Assembly: GCA_025506515.1 (NCBI GenBank) | Contig: CM046443.1 | Location: forward strand, 24,618,724-24,682,723 | DNA length: 64,000 nucleotides | Origin: Flaveria trinervia | Taxonomy: Eukaryota > Streptophyta > Magnoliopsida > Asterales > Asteraceae | Reading direction: 5' to 3' | In this document: positions 18,459-30,055 of the stretch, one piece after another | How positions within the stretch are numbered: the first letter of the stretch is position 1 | How the letters are laid out: every line of letters begins with the position of its first letter | Translations under genes and position numbers: made by a program | The notes under the pieces: model-generated | What the model saw: the letters and a program-made list of their open reading frames with translations, nothing else | What the model was told of the DNA's origin: nothing | Databases searched by the model: none

Positions 18459-19359
18459 ATCTCCCACTTGTACAAGATTCATAGAAGATTGATACATGTA
18501 GCAAATACCACCTAACAACGGTTTACTACTCTTAATACGCATGACTGAAAGCCATTCAATAACATCATCCCCTTCAAGTATCCAACTTTAAATGATTTAG
18601 GTAAATCAATCATTTATCCTTTTGTTTCAGATGTCATGTTAAATCCAAGGACATAGAATGATCATTCTTTGTTGATTTAACTTAATCAGGCCTTAGACAT
18701 CTTGCTCTCAACGAATAAGAGGAACAAATTCCATCTTGACTACATACGTTTTTCACAATCACCTCGTGTCACACCTGAACATAGCCTTATGTACAACCCA
18801 TTATTTCAGAGCAGTGAAGAACTAGCTCAAAGTATAACATTTGGTGAATATCAAAGCCCAATATGTATCTCAGGTCGGAGGATACCAAATGATATTCGCC
18901 TTTACTCAAATTTACTTATGATCAATCTAGAAGATTCCATGTAGTAAAATTGAGATGCGGGTCATTCCAATATTTGTATCCCACAAATATCTATGAACCT
19001 TGGCAACAACCAATTGCTCTATATTCATTCCTTATGAATATCCACCAATCCATGTTCATATTTGTTCCCACAAACATGACCGACTACGGACATTTAGAAT
19101 AATAAACATATTCATGGATGTATACATGCTAAAACGAATATAACTCAAAATATCACAAGTATATAAAGAGTTAAATATTACATTGTTTCAAACTTTTAAT
19201 ACTAAACAGATCAATTCCAGTCACTAGAATATCGAAGTCCTAAGGCACAAGTACGACTTTCATGCTTTGCCCTCTCAAGAAGCTTCGTGAGTGGATCCGC
19301 AATGTATTGATCGGCGTGAACTTTACAAATAGATATTTTCCCCTTTTCAACTTCTTCTC
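18459..19359 (-). other. Polypurine tract and 3' noncoding region of D
   Basis: On the minus strand ACAAGTGGGAGA (18471-18460) is a good polypurine tract next to the LTR. The 0.9 kb between it and the RNase H end has no coding similarity on the minus strand. A plus-strand open frame of 80 codons at 18702-18944 is antisense to the element and has no recognisable family. Confidence 0.7.
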
Positions 19360-22060
19360 TTATGTAGTTGAATTTCCACTCAATGTCCCTAGCCTTTTGA
19401 AGATGACATGGTACCTTGATTCATGTAATCGTACCCTCGTGATCACAAAAGGATTTTTAGGGGTCTTGAATGGTAGAGACGTCCCTAGGTAGGCGATAAA
19501 TTTCTTTATCCATGCAGCTTCCTGAGCTGCTAATAATGCGACTATGTATTCGGATTTTGTAGTGGACAATGCCACTCCATTCATAATGAAGACATACCCC
19601 GATTGAGAATCATCTCGAACGGTTTGGAACTTGCATCCGTGTAACCCTTTACAACAAGTTCCTCTCCATCATATCCGTATATTAGAAACATTTCCTTAGT
19701 CCTTCTAAGGTATTTCAATATACTTTTAACAGTCATCCAATGGCTATTATCTGGATTCTGCTAATATCTGCTCGTCATGATTAACGTGCATGACACGTCC
19801 GATCTAGTGCATATCATCGCATGATGGATCCTATAGCTCATGCATATGGGATGTCCTTCATTCGATCTTGCTCATCCTTTGAGCTTGGACATTGAGATGT
19901 ACTCAATATTGTCCCTCTTTGAATAGGTACCATATCTTTCTCAGAGTTTTTCCATCTTGAACCTTTCAAGATTTATCAATATATGCACTTTGGTTTAAAC
20001 CTATCAACCGCGTCGATCTATCCCTATAGATCTTTATTCCAAAAATATAGGCGGCTTCACCGAGATTTTTGGAAAACAACTTCCAAGCAGGTTTTGACAC
20101 CTTCCATGGTTGGAATATCATTCCAAAAGGTAGTATGTCATAACATACAATACTAAGAATGTTTTATGCTCCCACTAGCCTTCTTATATACACAAGCCTC
20201 ATCAGCGTTCTTGATGAAACCAAATTTTGATCTCTTCATCAAAACATTGATTCCAACTTCTCGATGCTTGATTCAATCCATAGATTGACTTCTTTAACTT
20301 GCATACTTTTAGGATGTTGTGGATCGACAAAACCATCTGACTGAACCATATGGACAGTCTCTTCGAGATGTCTATTAAGACAAGCGGTTTTGACATCCAT
20401 TTGCCAAATCTCATAGTCATAATATGCAGCTATGGCAAATAATATCCTAATTGACTTTAGCATTGCCACATGCGAGAAAATGTCATCATAATCAACCCCT
20501 TGATTTGAGTGAAACCTTTTGCTACAAGTCTTGCTTTGTAAGTATCCAAGTTTCCATGTATATCTATTTTCTTCTTGAAACCCACTTGCATCCAACCGGT
20601 TTGAGTTAAGTGGAGGGTCAACCAATTCCAAAACTGATTGTCATACATGGATTGCATCTCAACGTTCATGGCATCCAGCCATTTGTCACAATCCGAATTG
20701 GACATTGCTTCATGGTATGTAGTTTGCTCATTGGAGTCAACCATGTAGCATCCATTATGAAAAATCCATATCTTTCGGTGGAATGCTAACTCTACCAGAT
20801 CTGCGAACGTTATATGTATTGACCAACCTTTGATCATCATCAACAACCTCTTGTTGATAGCTAGTGTCAACCAAGTGTGTATAGGCTTGTGGATCTTGAT
20901 CCTCATCAAATTCGTTATTCTATACGTTATTCCTTCCATAAGGAATTAGTTCCAAGAACTCAGCCTTTCGAGCAATAATTATTCTTGCTCTGTTGGATCA
21001 AAGAAGTAGTATCCTCTACAATCTTTGGGATATCCAACAAATATACACTTAGTGAATCGACTATCTTGGTCATGGTCATATCAAATACGAGCCTGGAGAG
21101 CATTGAGAAACCCCAAAATGATAGAGGTAGTGAGCTTATAGCCATCATAGATTGAACCATATCCAATAGGGTTTGATTTCTCCTCTTAGACACACCATTA
21201 TGTGTGGTGTTCCAGGTGGAGTAAGTTGTGAGACGATCCCACAACTTCTTAGATGGTACTGAAAAGCATCACCAAGGTATTCACCTCTCTATCTAAATGA
21301 AGAACTTTGATAGTTTTATTGAGTTGATTTTCTACTTTTCTTGAAGATTTTGAACATTTCAAAAGCTCATATCTATGTGTCATCATGTACACATAACCAT
21401 AGCGACTATAATCGTCGGTAAAGGTAATGAAGTATCTTTCACCATTTTAGTGTCTTAAAAGGGCCACATACATCCGAATGTATGATTCCCAATAAGTCTT
21501 TTTCCCTCTCGTTAGTGCCACTAAAGGGCGACTTGGTCATCTAGCTTGTAAACAAGATTCACACTTATCGAATGAAACATTTTCATTTGCTTTTTAAAAG
21601 ACCATTCTTTTGAGGTGTTTGAATCCGATTCTTGTTTATGTGACCAAGACAACAATGCCAAAGATAAGAATCACTTAAACCCATTTTAAGTTTCTTGGTT
21701 CTTGTTTGGTATAATGAGCTATTATAGGATGAATCATTATGAACCAATTCATAGATTCCATTAAAAGGCATAGCCTTGAAATAAGATATTCATCCATACA
21801 AACATAAATACCATTGTTAACAAACTTTAATTCATAACCACATGTTTTAAAAGGGAAATCAAAAATTAGTTCATAAGAAAACTTCCAAACCATTTGAAAG
21901 TTTCAAAATATTGTCTCCTTTGGCTTCGACATCAACTTTTGCTCTGTTGCCCGTAGAGACTTGTGTTTCCCTTTTGAAGTGCTTATTTCTTTTGAACCCC
22001 TGCAACAAATTGCAAAAAAGAGTTCCACATCCGGTATCCAATACCCATGTGTTTGAAGAA
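19360..22060 (-). pseudogene. Pol of D: protease, integrase, RT, RNase H; broken
   Basis: Read right to left. The protease motif LDTGCG lies at about 22045-22025. The pre-integrase zinc region (LWHCCLGHINKNR) is at 21583-21771. The integrase first Asp is in TDDYSRYGYVYMMTHR (about 21440-21380). At 21210-21180 the motif reads NGVSKRRNQTLLDM, with Lys where the catalytic Glu belongs. RT blocks include ARLVAKGFTQ and AAYYDYEIWQMDVK (20960-20170) and SIYGLNQASRSWNQ. RNase H (VALSTTKSEYIVALLAAQEA) is at 19360-19584. Frame changes and stops occur throughout. Similarity to the Tnt1-94 type of plant Copia polyproteins is clear. Confidence 0.85.
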
Positions 22061-22982
22061 ATAACATTTCACCAATGTGAATTATGAAAGTTGTACATGA
22101 GGTTTGCCAAGCATCCCTCTTGTTTCTCAACTCTTTGAGATAGGTTGGACAATTCCTTTTCCAATGTCCTATCTCTCCACACTCAAAGCATGGATCGTTC
22201 TCCGTACCTTAGGCTTCTTAAGCTTAGGCTTTGGAGGTTCTGCTTTAGCCTTTCCTTTCCCTTTCCTTTGATGTACCCCTTTCCTTTGGCAACATTTGCC
22301 TTGGGATCAGGGAATGGCCTTTTCTTATTGCCTCCCTCATTGATCGAGAGAACAGGTAGAACCTTTCTACCTATCCTGCCTCGGCTGTTTGAGCATTGCG
22401 TGAAGCTCACCAATACTCTTGTCCCACAGTTCATATTGTAATTCATTATGAACGTCTCAAACCTTTTAGTTAGGCCATTAAGGATCAAATCCGTGGCTAG
22501 CTTCTTTGAGACGGGACAATTAAGCCTCTCGAGGCGATCAACGTGGCATTTCATCTTAAGAACATAAGATGATACCGATTGGTTTCTTCCATATGACACG
22601 CATGAAGTGCTCGAAACGTTTCGAAGCGCTCTACCTAGCTTGTTGAAGGAACATTTCCTTCAATTGGGTAATTATGTCATATGCCCCATGTTGCTCCAAG
22701 TCCTTTTGGAGTCCGGGAATCATAGTTCCCAACATGAGGCAGGAAACTGCATGGAATCCTCAGTGTATTGAAGCCAATCATCATAGGCCTCAACATCCTC
22801 AGGGTCGGGTTGGTCAGGAATAGGATCGTCAAGGACATAGGCCTTTTCTCTTACTTGAGAACAATTCTCAAGTTTCGATACAAGTCCATAAAGTTATTAT
22901 GGTTAAGACGATCCCTTTCTAAGATGGTTCTCAGTGATAGGGTAGGGACGGTCGGGGTGGTAGCATTATGGTTTGTGGCCAT
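22061..22982 (-). pseudogene. Gag of D
   Basis: ATG on the minus strand at 22982 starts MATNHNATTPTVPTLSLRT, a typical N-terminus of Tnt1-94-like Gag. The UBN2-type domain includes VSSYVLKMKCHVDRLERL and LATDLILNGLTKRFETFI (22183-22599). A Lys/Gly-rich linker (ANVAKGKGYIKGKGKERL) and the zinc knuckle CFECGEIGHWKRNC (about 22194-22153) follow. At least one frameshift and one stop split it around 22600-22860. Confidence 0.85.
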
Positions 22983-24417
22983 TCTACAAAAATACAAAGT
23001 TTATTAGTATTTCTGAAAATTGTATTTTAATTATTAATACCCTTTACACGTCTCATAGACAATTAATAATTAAAATCTAGAATCCAACGTTACATTTAAA
23101 TGATGGTTAGGTGACCTTTATCCCATTATTTAAATTAACAAGGTAGTCAACATTTGACAATTGCAACCTATTGCAACTTCTAGCTTATGGGATCGGTTAA
23201 ACATCTTATGTTTAGTCGGCATGTAAAATCCCATCAACACCATTGTACGCCATGCTTCGGTGACCCTATGCACATGGTTTCCAATTCAAGTCGTCCTACT
23301 TACACACACGTGTGAGTTTACACATACAAGCGGTTAGGTGACCTTTATCCCACAAATATGTTAAGCTCACCTCAAACACACAAGTTCCCTAAAAGTTGTT
23401 AGGTGACCTTTATCCCACAAGTAGTTCTCAAGTGATTCGAGTGTCGTGTAAAAGGATGGTGTTTAACTTGTTTCCAAAGGGATTTAAGTTTCCATTAGTT
23501 CTAGTTATGAAAACTCTATGTACATTGTATTCGCATGCTTTCAAATACATGATACCCTATGGTTCTCTTTTAATAAAACCACTTTTATTTTGAAATCATT
23601 AATCCTTTTAATAACCTTTTATTAGTCACTTAATGATTAGGAACCAAAAATTCAGCTTGTTGTGATAATATTTAGATTGTTAAGCATATCCATATATCAA
23701 ACAATCAACATAAAATGAATAATCAAACAAGCAAATATCAAACAACCACATGTGCATAACCATAGCCACTATGTTAACAACACTTGTTTGCCATCACAAG
23801 TGTTGTCATTTGGTCTTTCCTAAGGGTTGAACACAACACAAAGACGAGATCTCCAAAGACCCCCACTTGAACTTGCATCCAAATGCTTCAAGTCCTTCTC
23901 TTGTGTCTTCCTTTTGTGTTTCCATCTTGTGCATCTTCTTTTACAAAATTATATCCTAATACAAATTTTCTAATAAAAGAAAACATACTTAATCTATCTA
24001 TTACATCACAAATGAATGAATAAATAAATTACATCCAATACAAACACAAAAGAATAATATTACAACCCATAAGAATGATACAACCAACACAAAAAACATC
24101 CTTCAAAACCAAAACAACACAAGGTCAAGGCTAGGTTATGCACCAATATGAACATCATATACAACATTCAAGAACCAAATAACCCCCATATGACCCTAAA
24201 TTTTCAGCCAACATAAACCATGAATTTAGGGTCTTTGTCCAAACAAAAACATAATCAACTACTTGATATCTTACTTTCAAGGTTTAATCACTAGCATGTT
24301 AGATATAACCTTGAAAGGTTGGGGATTTATATCATCACCACAAAACAGCCCCAATATGGTTGTTAAAGCCTCATAAAACCAATTTTACAAGAAAAATGAA
24401 ACTAGTCATCCACATAT
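22983..24417 (-). other. Long noncoding leader of D with a 20-bp motif in three copies
   Basis: The leader between the primer site and gag ATG is about 1.4 kb, long for Copia. It has no ORF with homology. GTTAGGTGACCTTTATCCCA (plus-strand reading) occurs at 23106, 23333 and 23399. Such leaders normally carry packaging and dimerisation signals, but nothing here proves that. Confidence 0.7.
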
Positions 24418-24434
24418 CCGGCTCTAGATGCCAA
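24418..24434 (-). other. Primer-binding site of D
   Basis: Minus-strand TTGGCATCTAGAGCCGG directly after the LTR, a diverged tRNA-iMet-type site (compare TGGTATCAGAGCC). It establishes that D points left. Confidence 0.75.
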
Positions 24435-25387
24435 TGTTGGGTTTGTTGGACCAAATCAAAGTAGTTTAACCATTTAAACTTGAAAATGCAGCGGATTAAC
24501 ACCAAATATCATCATTTGTAATCTGAAAATATGGTCATTTCCTAACAACAACAAACCCAACAACATAAGGATCTTATATATGTGTTTGAACTAGCTTTCA
24601 CCAATAAATAACAACCCAAATAAGCAATACATACTACCTTCCAAAGGCTGCTGAAAAACAAGATATAGATGAGGAGAATGATGTTCTTGAACAGCCAAAA
24701 CACCAAGAAGAGGTGTCCTCAAGCTTCCATACCCACAAGCAGCAAGCATACACCATTCTTGCTAGGATTTGAGCACCAAATTGGATCAAGAAAGCTGCTG
24801 AAACTTGTTCCAGCCCGTGAACAATCAACTAAGCTGCTAGAGCTTTGTTCCAGCCATGATATCTTTCTTCCAAAAGAAGAGTGATGTTCTTGTGACCCTT
24901 TTTGCATATGAGAGAGTGAGAGAGATCTGAATGGAGAGTGGTATGTCCAAGCAAAGAAAAAGATACAAAACATAAGGCCAAAAAGAACCCTTAAAAGGGG
25001 CGGCCGAACCTTCTGCACTTTTGGGGTCTTCCCCCAAAAACCTTTTAATCTTTGTTAAACAAATGTTTTCAATAAGTTATGTAATTACCCCTTTAATTAT
25101 ATAAATTATGCACACACTCATATTATTTGATGTTATTTAACCAATTTAAACAACATTACAAATAATATTCATGAACAAAATATCCATATAGGTTGTTCAA
25201 TCTCATATGCAACTTATTTAGAAAAAACCATTTTTCTAAATTGGTGTATTTATTTAATTGTATGATCATATCATCATTTAATAATATTTGGTGTTTTCTA
25301 AGCTTGTTATTGGGTATGGCCCGACTTGGATCATAATGTACTAACCACATCAATGTTCTATGTGTCTTGGGCATAAAGAATCCAATA
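24435..25387 (-). repeat. 5' LTR of D
   Basis: 953 bp, TGTTGG at 24435 and CCAATA at 25387 (the other copy ends CCAACA). It is uninterrupted and gives the reference for rejoining the split left LTR. It is followed by target duplication GCTGA. Confidence 0.92.
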
Positions 25388-25634
25388 GCTGAGGATGGCA
25401 CGGGGTGGCTACTTGGCTCTTTTTGGATGGCATACATTTTTATAATGCTTTTGTGATGTAATGAAACAAGTATTTTGTATTTGGTAACGATGTATTATTT
25501 TGCAAAAACTTTTGTAATGAAATGGAATGTTTTTTTAATGTTTCCGCTGCAATATTTTCTTTAAGTTGATGAAAATATATGTTTTATGTGCGATGAATGA
25601 CCAGCTGTGAGCGTCCCGGGAACGGGGCCATACA
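25388..25634 (+). repeat. 5' LTR of G1, right part
   Basis: Resumes with GCTGAGGATGGCACGGGG, matching 31418 onward in the 3' LTR, and ends GGGGCCATACA four bases before the primer site. Confidence 0.88.
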
Positions 25635-25637
25635 AGT

Positions 25638-25649
25638 TGGTATCAGAGC
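25638..25649 (+). other. Primer-binding site of G1
   Basis: TGGTATCAGAGC, a perfect tRNA-iMet complement core. Confidence 0.9.
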
Positions 25650-25985
25650 TAAAGTTTAAGTGAAACAGGTAAATTTTCAAAAGAAACCTAAACTTAAACC
25701 GAGAATGGGACGGAAAGGGAAGGGATGCCAGTCCGAGTAGCTGCGTACCATTAGGTATTTTCTTAATGTTAACCGGTATTACGTGTGCATGTTATGTGAT
25801 TTATGTGCTTTTAGTAGATTTAGATACTGATGTAGCCAGGATAGGTAATGCTCGGGGTATGAAGAGTAAAGTAAGTTGCTAATCACAACTGGCCACTGCA
25901 TTAGGGACTTACTATACTTGACGTAAACTGAGCTATTCCCTTCAATGATCGTGTTGGTGTTTGAATCTTATAGTGTGTTTTGAGG
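25650..25985 (+). other. 5' leader of G1
   Basis: Noncoding leader of about 340 bp from primer site to gag ATG. It aligns with the G3 leader (41303-42238, which holds a solo LTR), including the shared blocks ATGCCAGTCCGA and GATACTGATGTAG. Confidence 0.75.
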
Positions 25986-27240
25986 ATGGCTGGTAGTAGA
26001 TCATCGAAGGTGTCACGTGGTGGAGGTCGCGGTGGATGTGGTTTTGAACCACGGGCCATAAGAGGAAGACCTCGCGCCGAAAGGGTGGTTCATAAAGAAC
26101 CTGAGACTCCTCATCCAGAGGCTGAAGATGAGAGTGCTAACTTAAGGGCCTTGGTGAAGGAGGCTGTTGTTGAAGAGGTGCATCAAGTAATGCAGACAAT
26201 CTCACCTTCTGTAGTGACAGAAGTGATGAAGGCAGTATAGGATGGGGAGAGGAAGGAAAGGAGTAGGCCTAGGGGTGAAAGGGGACAGGCCGAGACTGAG
26301 TTAGTTTTCTCTGATGACGAAGAAGAAGAGGAGGAAGAAGAGCCTGCGCCCGAGGCAGCACGGGGCTGCAACTACGGGGCATTTCAAAGATGCAAGCCCC
26401 CTACCTTCGATGGTAGTGGCATCGCTGCTGCTTCTCATTGATGGGTGAGAGAGATGGAAGCTATACTAAATATCAGCGAATGTTGGAAAGACCAGAAGGT
26501 GAAGTTTGCTGCCCACTTGTGTTGTGGACTAGGCTCTGTGTTGGTGGGACAATATTGTCCAAGCCAAGGTAGTCGGGCGAATAGAAGAATGAGGTGGTCT
26601 GAGCTGAAGAAGCTGGTGATTGAGGAGTTCTGTCCTCACCGAGAGATGGAAAAAGTTGAGATAGAGTTCCTCCAGCTGGAGTCGGGAACAATGACACATG
26701 ATCAATATACCACTAAATTCAAGAAATGGCAGGGCTGGTGCCTGATTAGGTGACACCTCTGTCACGAAAGATCAAGAGGCACATCCAAGGCTTGTCAGCG
26801 GATATCCATAGGCACATGATCGCCGCCCGACTCAACACTTTTAGGTCGGAGGTGGATTTGGCAGGAAGATTGTATGACGAGCGAGAGGTGGTGGCGGCTG
26901 AGGTGAACAAGAAGGGTGGTGGTGACCAAAACTGAAATGGGAAGCGGTCTGGACGTGGCAGAGCTCATCCAAACAACAAAGTAGCGAAGGTAGGTGACTG
27001 ACGTGTGGTCACATCTGGTGCAGGGTCGTGGAGATGTGGTAAATGCGGGAACGAGCATTCGGGGGAATGCAAATAGGGATCAAACATCTACTTCAAGTGT
27101 GGGAAGCTTGATCATATGGTGAGAGATTGTGGGGTTATAAGGTGTTAAACTGTGGAGAAAACGACCATCTGAGCAGGGATTGCAAGAAGCCAAGGGCTGA
27201 AAGTTTGGGAGCAAAGAAGATTGGAGGAGAGGGGTAGGGG
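25986..27240 (+). pseudogene. Gag of G1 (Gypsy), with zinc knuckles; broken
   Basis: ATG at 25986 starts MAGSRSSKVSRGGGRGG. A stop at 26238-26240 follows 85 codons. The Gypsy Gag core appears at 26355-26760 (CKPPTFDGSG, then a helical part with EAILNISECWKDQKVKFAA, and QLESGTMTHDQYTTKFKK). An Arg-rich part follows at 26750-26935. Knuckle-like motifs at about 27030-27190 are CGKCGNEHSGEC, YFKCGKLDHMVRDC (first Cys now Tyr) and a partly destroyed CGENDHLSRDC. Acidic EEEEEEEEPAPE precedes the core. At least four frame breaks. Confidence 0.82.
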
Positions 27241-27329
27241 GCGAGTGCCAGAGTGTTCATAATAACATAGGAGGAGGCTAGGACGGACCTCAATGTTGTG
27301 TCAGGTACGTTTCTAGTTAACCAAACTTT

Positions 27330-30055
27330 AGCCTTTGTTATTTGATTCTAGTGCTAGTAAAAGTTTTATTTCTGCTGCTTTCTATGCTAAATTGCCTGTT
27401 AGTAGTAAGAATATGGATATGCCATTTGATGTAGAAAAGCCATAGGTATGTCTACTAGGATCTCTGAGATGATAGAAGGTTATTATGTAGAACTAGAAGG
27501 TCATAAGTTTCCTGTTAGACCATTTGTGATGACCTTAGGCGGGTTAGATGTAGTCCTAGGAATGGATTGGTTGGCGGACTAGGAGGCGAATATTATGTGT
27601 CGCAAGAAGATGATTCGATTGACAATGATTGACGGGAATCGGTGACGTTAATGGTGATCGAGTCACGACGATCCCGAAGTAATTTCGATGGCGGTGGCGG
27701 GAAAATGCATGAGGCATGGATGTAGTGCCTACTTGGCCTACGCGAAGGATATGGATATGCCAACACCACAACTTACCGACGTACCGGTGGTGTGTGACTT
27801 CCCAGACGTGTTTCCCAAAGACTTACCAAGAGTGCCACCTGACCGTGAGATCGAGTTCCAGATTGACTTGATACCGGGTGCCCAACCTGTTTCTAAGGCA
27901 CCGTATCGGTTGGGCCCGACTGAGATGAAAGAGTTGATAGAGCAATTGCAAGAGTTGCTTGATAAGGGATTTATCAGACCGAGTATCTCTTCTTGGGATT
28001 CTCCGGTCTTATTTGTGAAGAAGAAAGATGGTAGTATGAGAATGTGTATAGACTACCGTGAGCTGAACAAGTTGACGTTGAAGAATCGGTACCCCCTACC
28101 AAGAATTGATGAGTTGTTTGATCAGCTCTAGGGTGCCAGTTGATTCTTGAGAATAGACCTTCAATCTGGCTACCAACAGTTGAAAGTAAGGAGCAGGATA
28201 TTTCTAAAACAACATTTCGCACGCGTTATGGACACTACAAGTTTCATGTTATGTCTTTTGGTTTGACCAATGCGCCAGCTGCTTTTATAGACTCGATGAA
28301 TCGAGTGTGTAGGCCGATGTTAGATAAATCAGTGATTGTGTTTATTGAGCAGGCTTGTCAGCTAACAGGGGCAGTAAAAGAGGCAGCAACAGAGCCGACG
28401 ATATCCTAATTTATTCAAAGAGCGAGGAGGAGCATGCCGACCATGTTCGAGAAGTGTTGGAGACCTTAAGAAGGGAGAAGTTGTATGCTAAATTCTCCAA
28501 ATGCATATTCTGGCTACGCAAGGTCCAGTTCTTGGGTCACGTAGTGAATCTTGAAGGAATTATGGTGGACCTGGCGAAGGTGGAGGTGGTGATGCAATGG
28601 AAGTCTCCGAAGATGCCATCCGAGATTCATAGCTTCTTGGGTCTGGCGGGCTATTATAGGTGATTCATTCAAGACTTCTCTAAGATCGCTTCTCCACTAA
28701 CCAAGTTGACCTGGAAAGATGTAAAGTTTTTATGGGGTCAAGCCCAAGAGAAGGCGTTCGAGGAGTTGAAGGCGAGGTTGACTCAAGCTCCAGTCTTTTC
28801 GCTACCCGATGGAAGTGAGGATTTGGTGGTTTATTCAGATGCTTCATACTCGGGGTTGGGATGTGTGTGGAGACAAATAGGAAAGGTTATAGCCTATGTA
28901 TCCCGATAGCAAAAGGTTCATGATGTCAATTATCCTACTCATGACTTGGAGCTTGCAGTTGTGGTCTTTGCGTTAAAGATATGGAGGCACTACCTATATG
29001 GGACGAAGTGCACCATATATACTGACCATAAGAGCTTGAAGTACTTCTTCAAGTAGAAAGATTTGAACATGAGGCAAAGGAGATGGTTGGCGCTCATAAA
29101 GGATTATGATTGCAAGATCCATTACCATCCGGGGAAAGCCAACGTGGTGGCGGATGCCCTTAGCCTAAAGAAGAGACCCGAGCCGATTTGGGTGAAGGCT
29201 TACCTGTTGATCATGACCTCCGAGGTAATGAAGTAAGTCAAGGAGTTTCAAGATGAGAGATTGAAAGAAGATCATCTTAACTCCGAAGAATGAGAGGTCT
29301 GGTTGCAGAATTGGGTGAAAACACACTTGGTGTTAGGACTCGATTCGGGCGGATGTGGATTCCACGTTTTAGGGATCTACATATGAAGATTATGGATGAA
29401 GCTCATAAGACTCGATACTCTATTCATCCTGGTGCTATGAAGATGTACCAAGACATGAAGAAAGATTATGGTGGCCAAGTATGAAGCATGATGTTGCGGA
29501 GTATGTAAGTAAGTGCCTTCTTTACAAGTGAAGGCCGAACATCAGAAGCCGTATGGAAAGATCCAACCGTTGGATATACCGGAGTGGAAGTGGGAACATA
29601 TCACCATGGACTTTATTACGAAGCTACCGCGAACCACGTGAGGGTATGATGCTAGGGTGACAGTTGATTGTTTGACGAAAAGTGCTCACTTCCTACCGAT
29701 TCACCAGACGTATTCATGTGAGAGGTTGGTGGATCTTTTTATGAAAGAGATTGTAACTCGTCATGGTGTGATGGTATCTATTGTGTCTGATCTTGACACC
29801 CGGTTTACATCTTAATTTTGGAAGAAATTCCACGTTGCGATGGGGACTAGGTTACATATCAGCACGAGTTATCATCCATAAAAGGGTGGTCAGTCAGAAA
29901 AAACAATTCAGATGCTAGAAGATATGCTTCGGGAATGCATCATTGATTTTGGAGGAAGTTGGGATGACCACTTACTGTTAGCTGAGTTCTCATATAACAA
30001 TAGCTATCATACCAGCATCGGTATGCCCCCTTATGAGTTCTCTTATAACAATAAC
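27330..30055 (+). pseudogene. Pol of G1: protease, RT, RNase H, integrase; interrupted
   Basis: The protease loop reads LFDSSASKSFIS (about 27338; the usual Gly is Ser), followed by DVVLGMDWLAD. RT (27700-28670) has PPDREIEFQIDLIPGAQPVS, YRLGPTEMKELIEQLQELL, SMRMCIDYRELNKLT and HVMSFGLTNAPAAF. The catalytic box FIDD is split by about 50 extra bases (28349-28398). RNase H (28700-29165) has VVYSDASYSGLG and YTDHKSL. Integrase (29280-30055) keeps an HHCC start, LTKSAHFLPIH, SDLDTRFTS and GGQSEKTIQMLEDML. Many stops. The integrase end and any chromodomain are deleted, because sequence passes directly into the LTR at about 30060. Confidence 0.87.

Larger units (their letters stand above)
5362..25387 (-). 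mobile_element. D: Ty1/Copia (Tnt1-94-like) element on the minus strand, carrying element A
   Basis: LTRs of 950 and 953 bp with TGTTGG...CCAACA ends flank a minus-strand gag-pol in Copia order. The target duplication GCTGA is exact (5357-5361, 25388-25392) and the surrounding G1 LTR rejoins cleanly across it. On the minus strand the primer-binding site lies at 24434-24418 and the polypurine tract at 18471-18460. Removing nested element A leaves about 7.9 kb. Coding frames are broken by stops and frameshifts, and the third catalytic residue of integrase is changed. Confidence 0.92.

Noticed and set aside
18702..18944. Plus-strand open frame of 80 codons inside element D
   Set aside because: It is antisense to D, lies in its 3' noncoding region, has no start context, motif or homologue in the window, and is short enough for chance.
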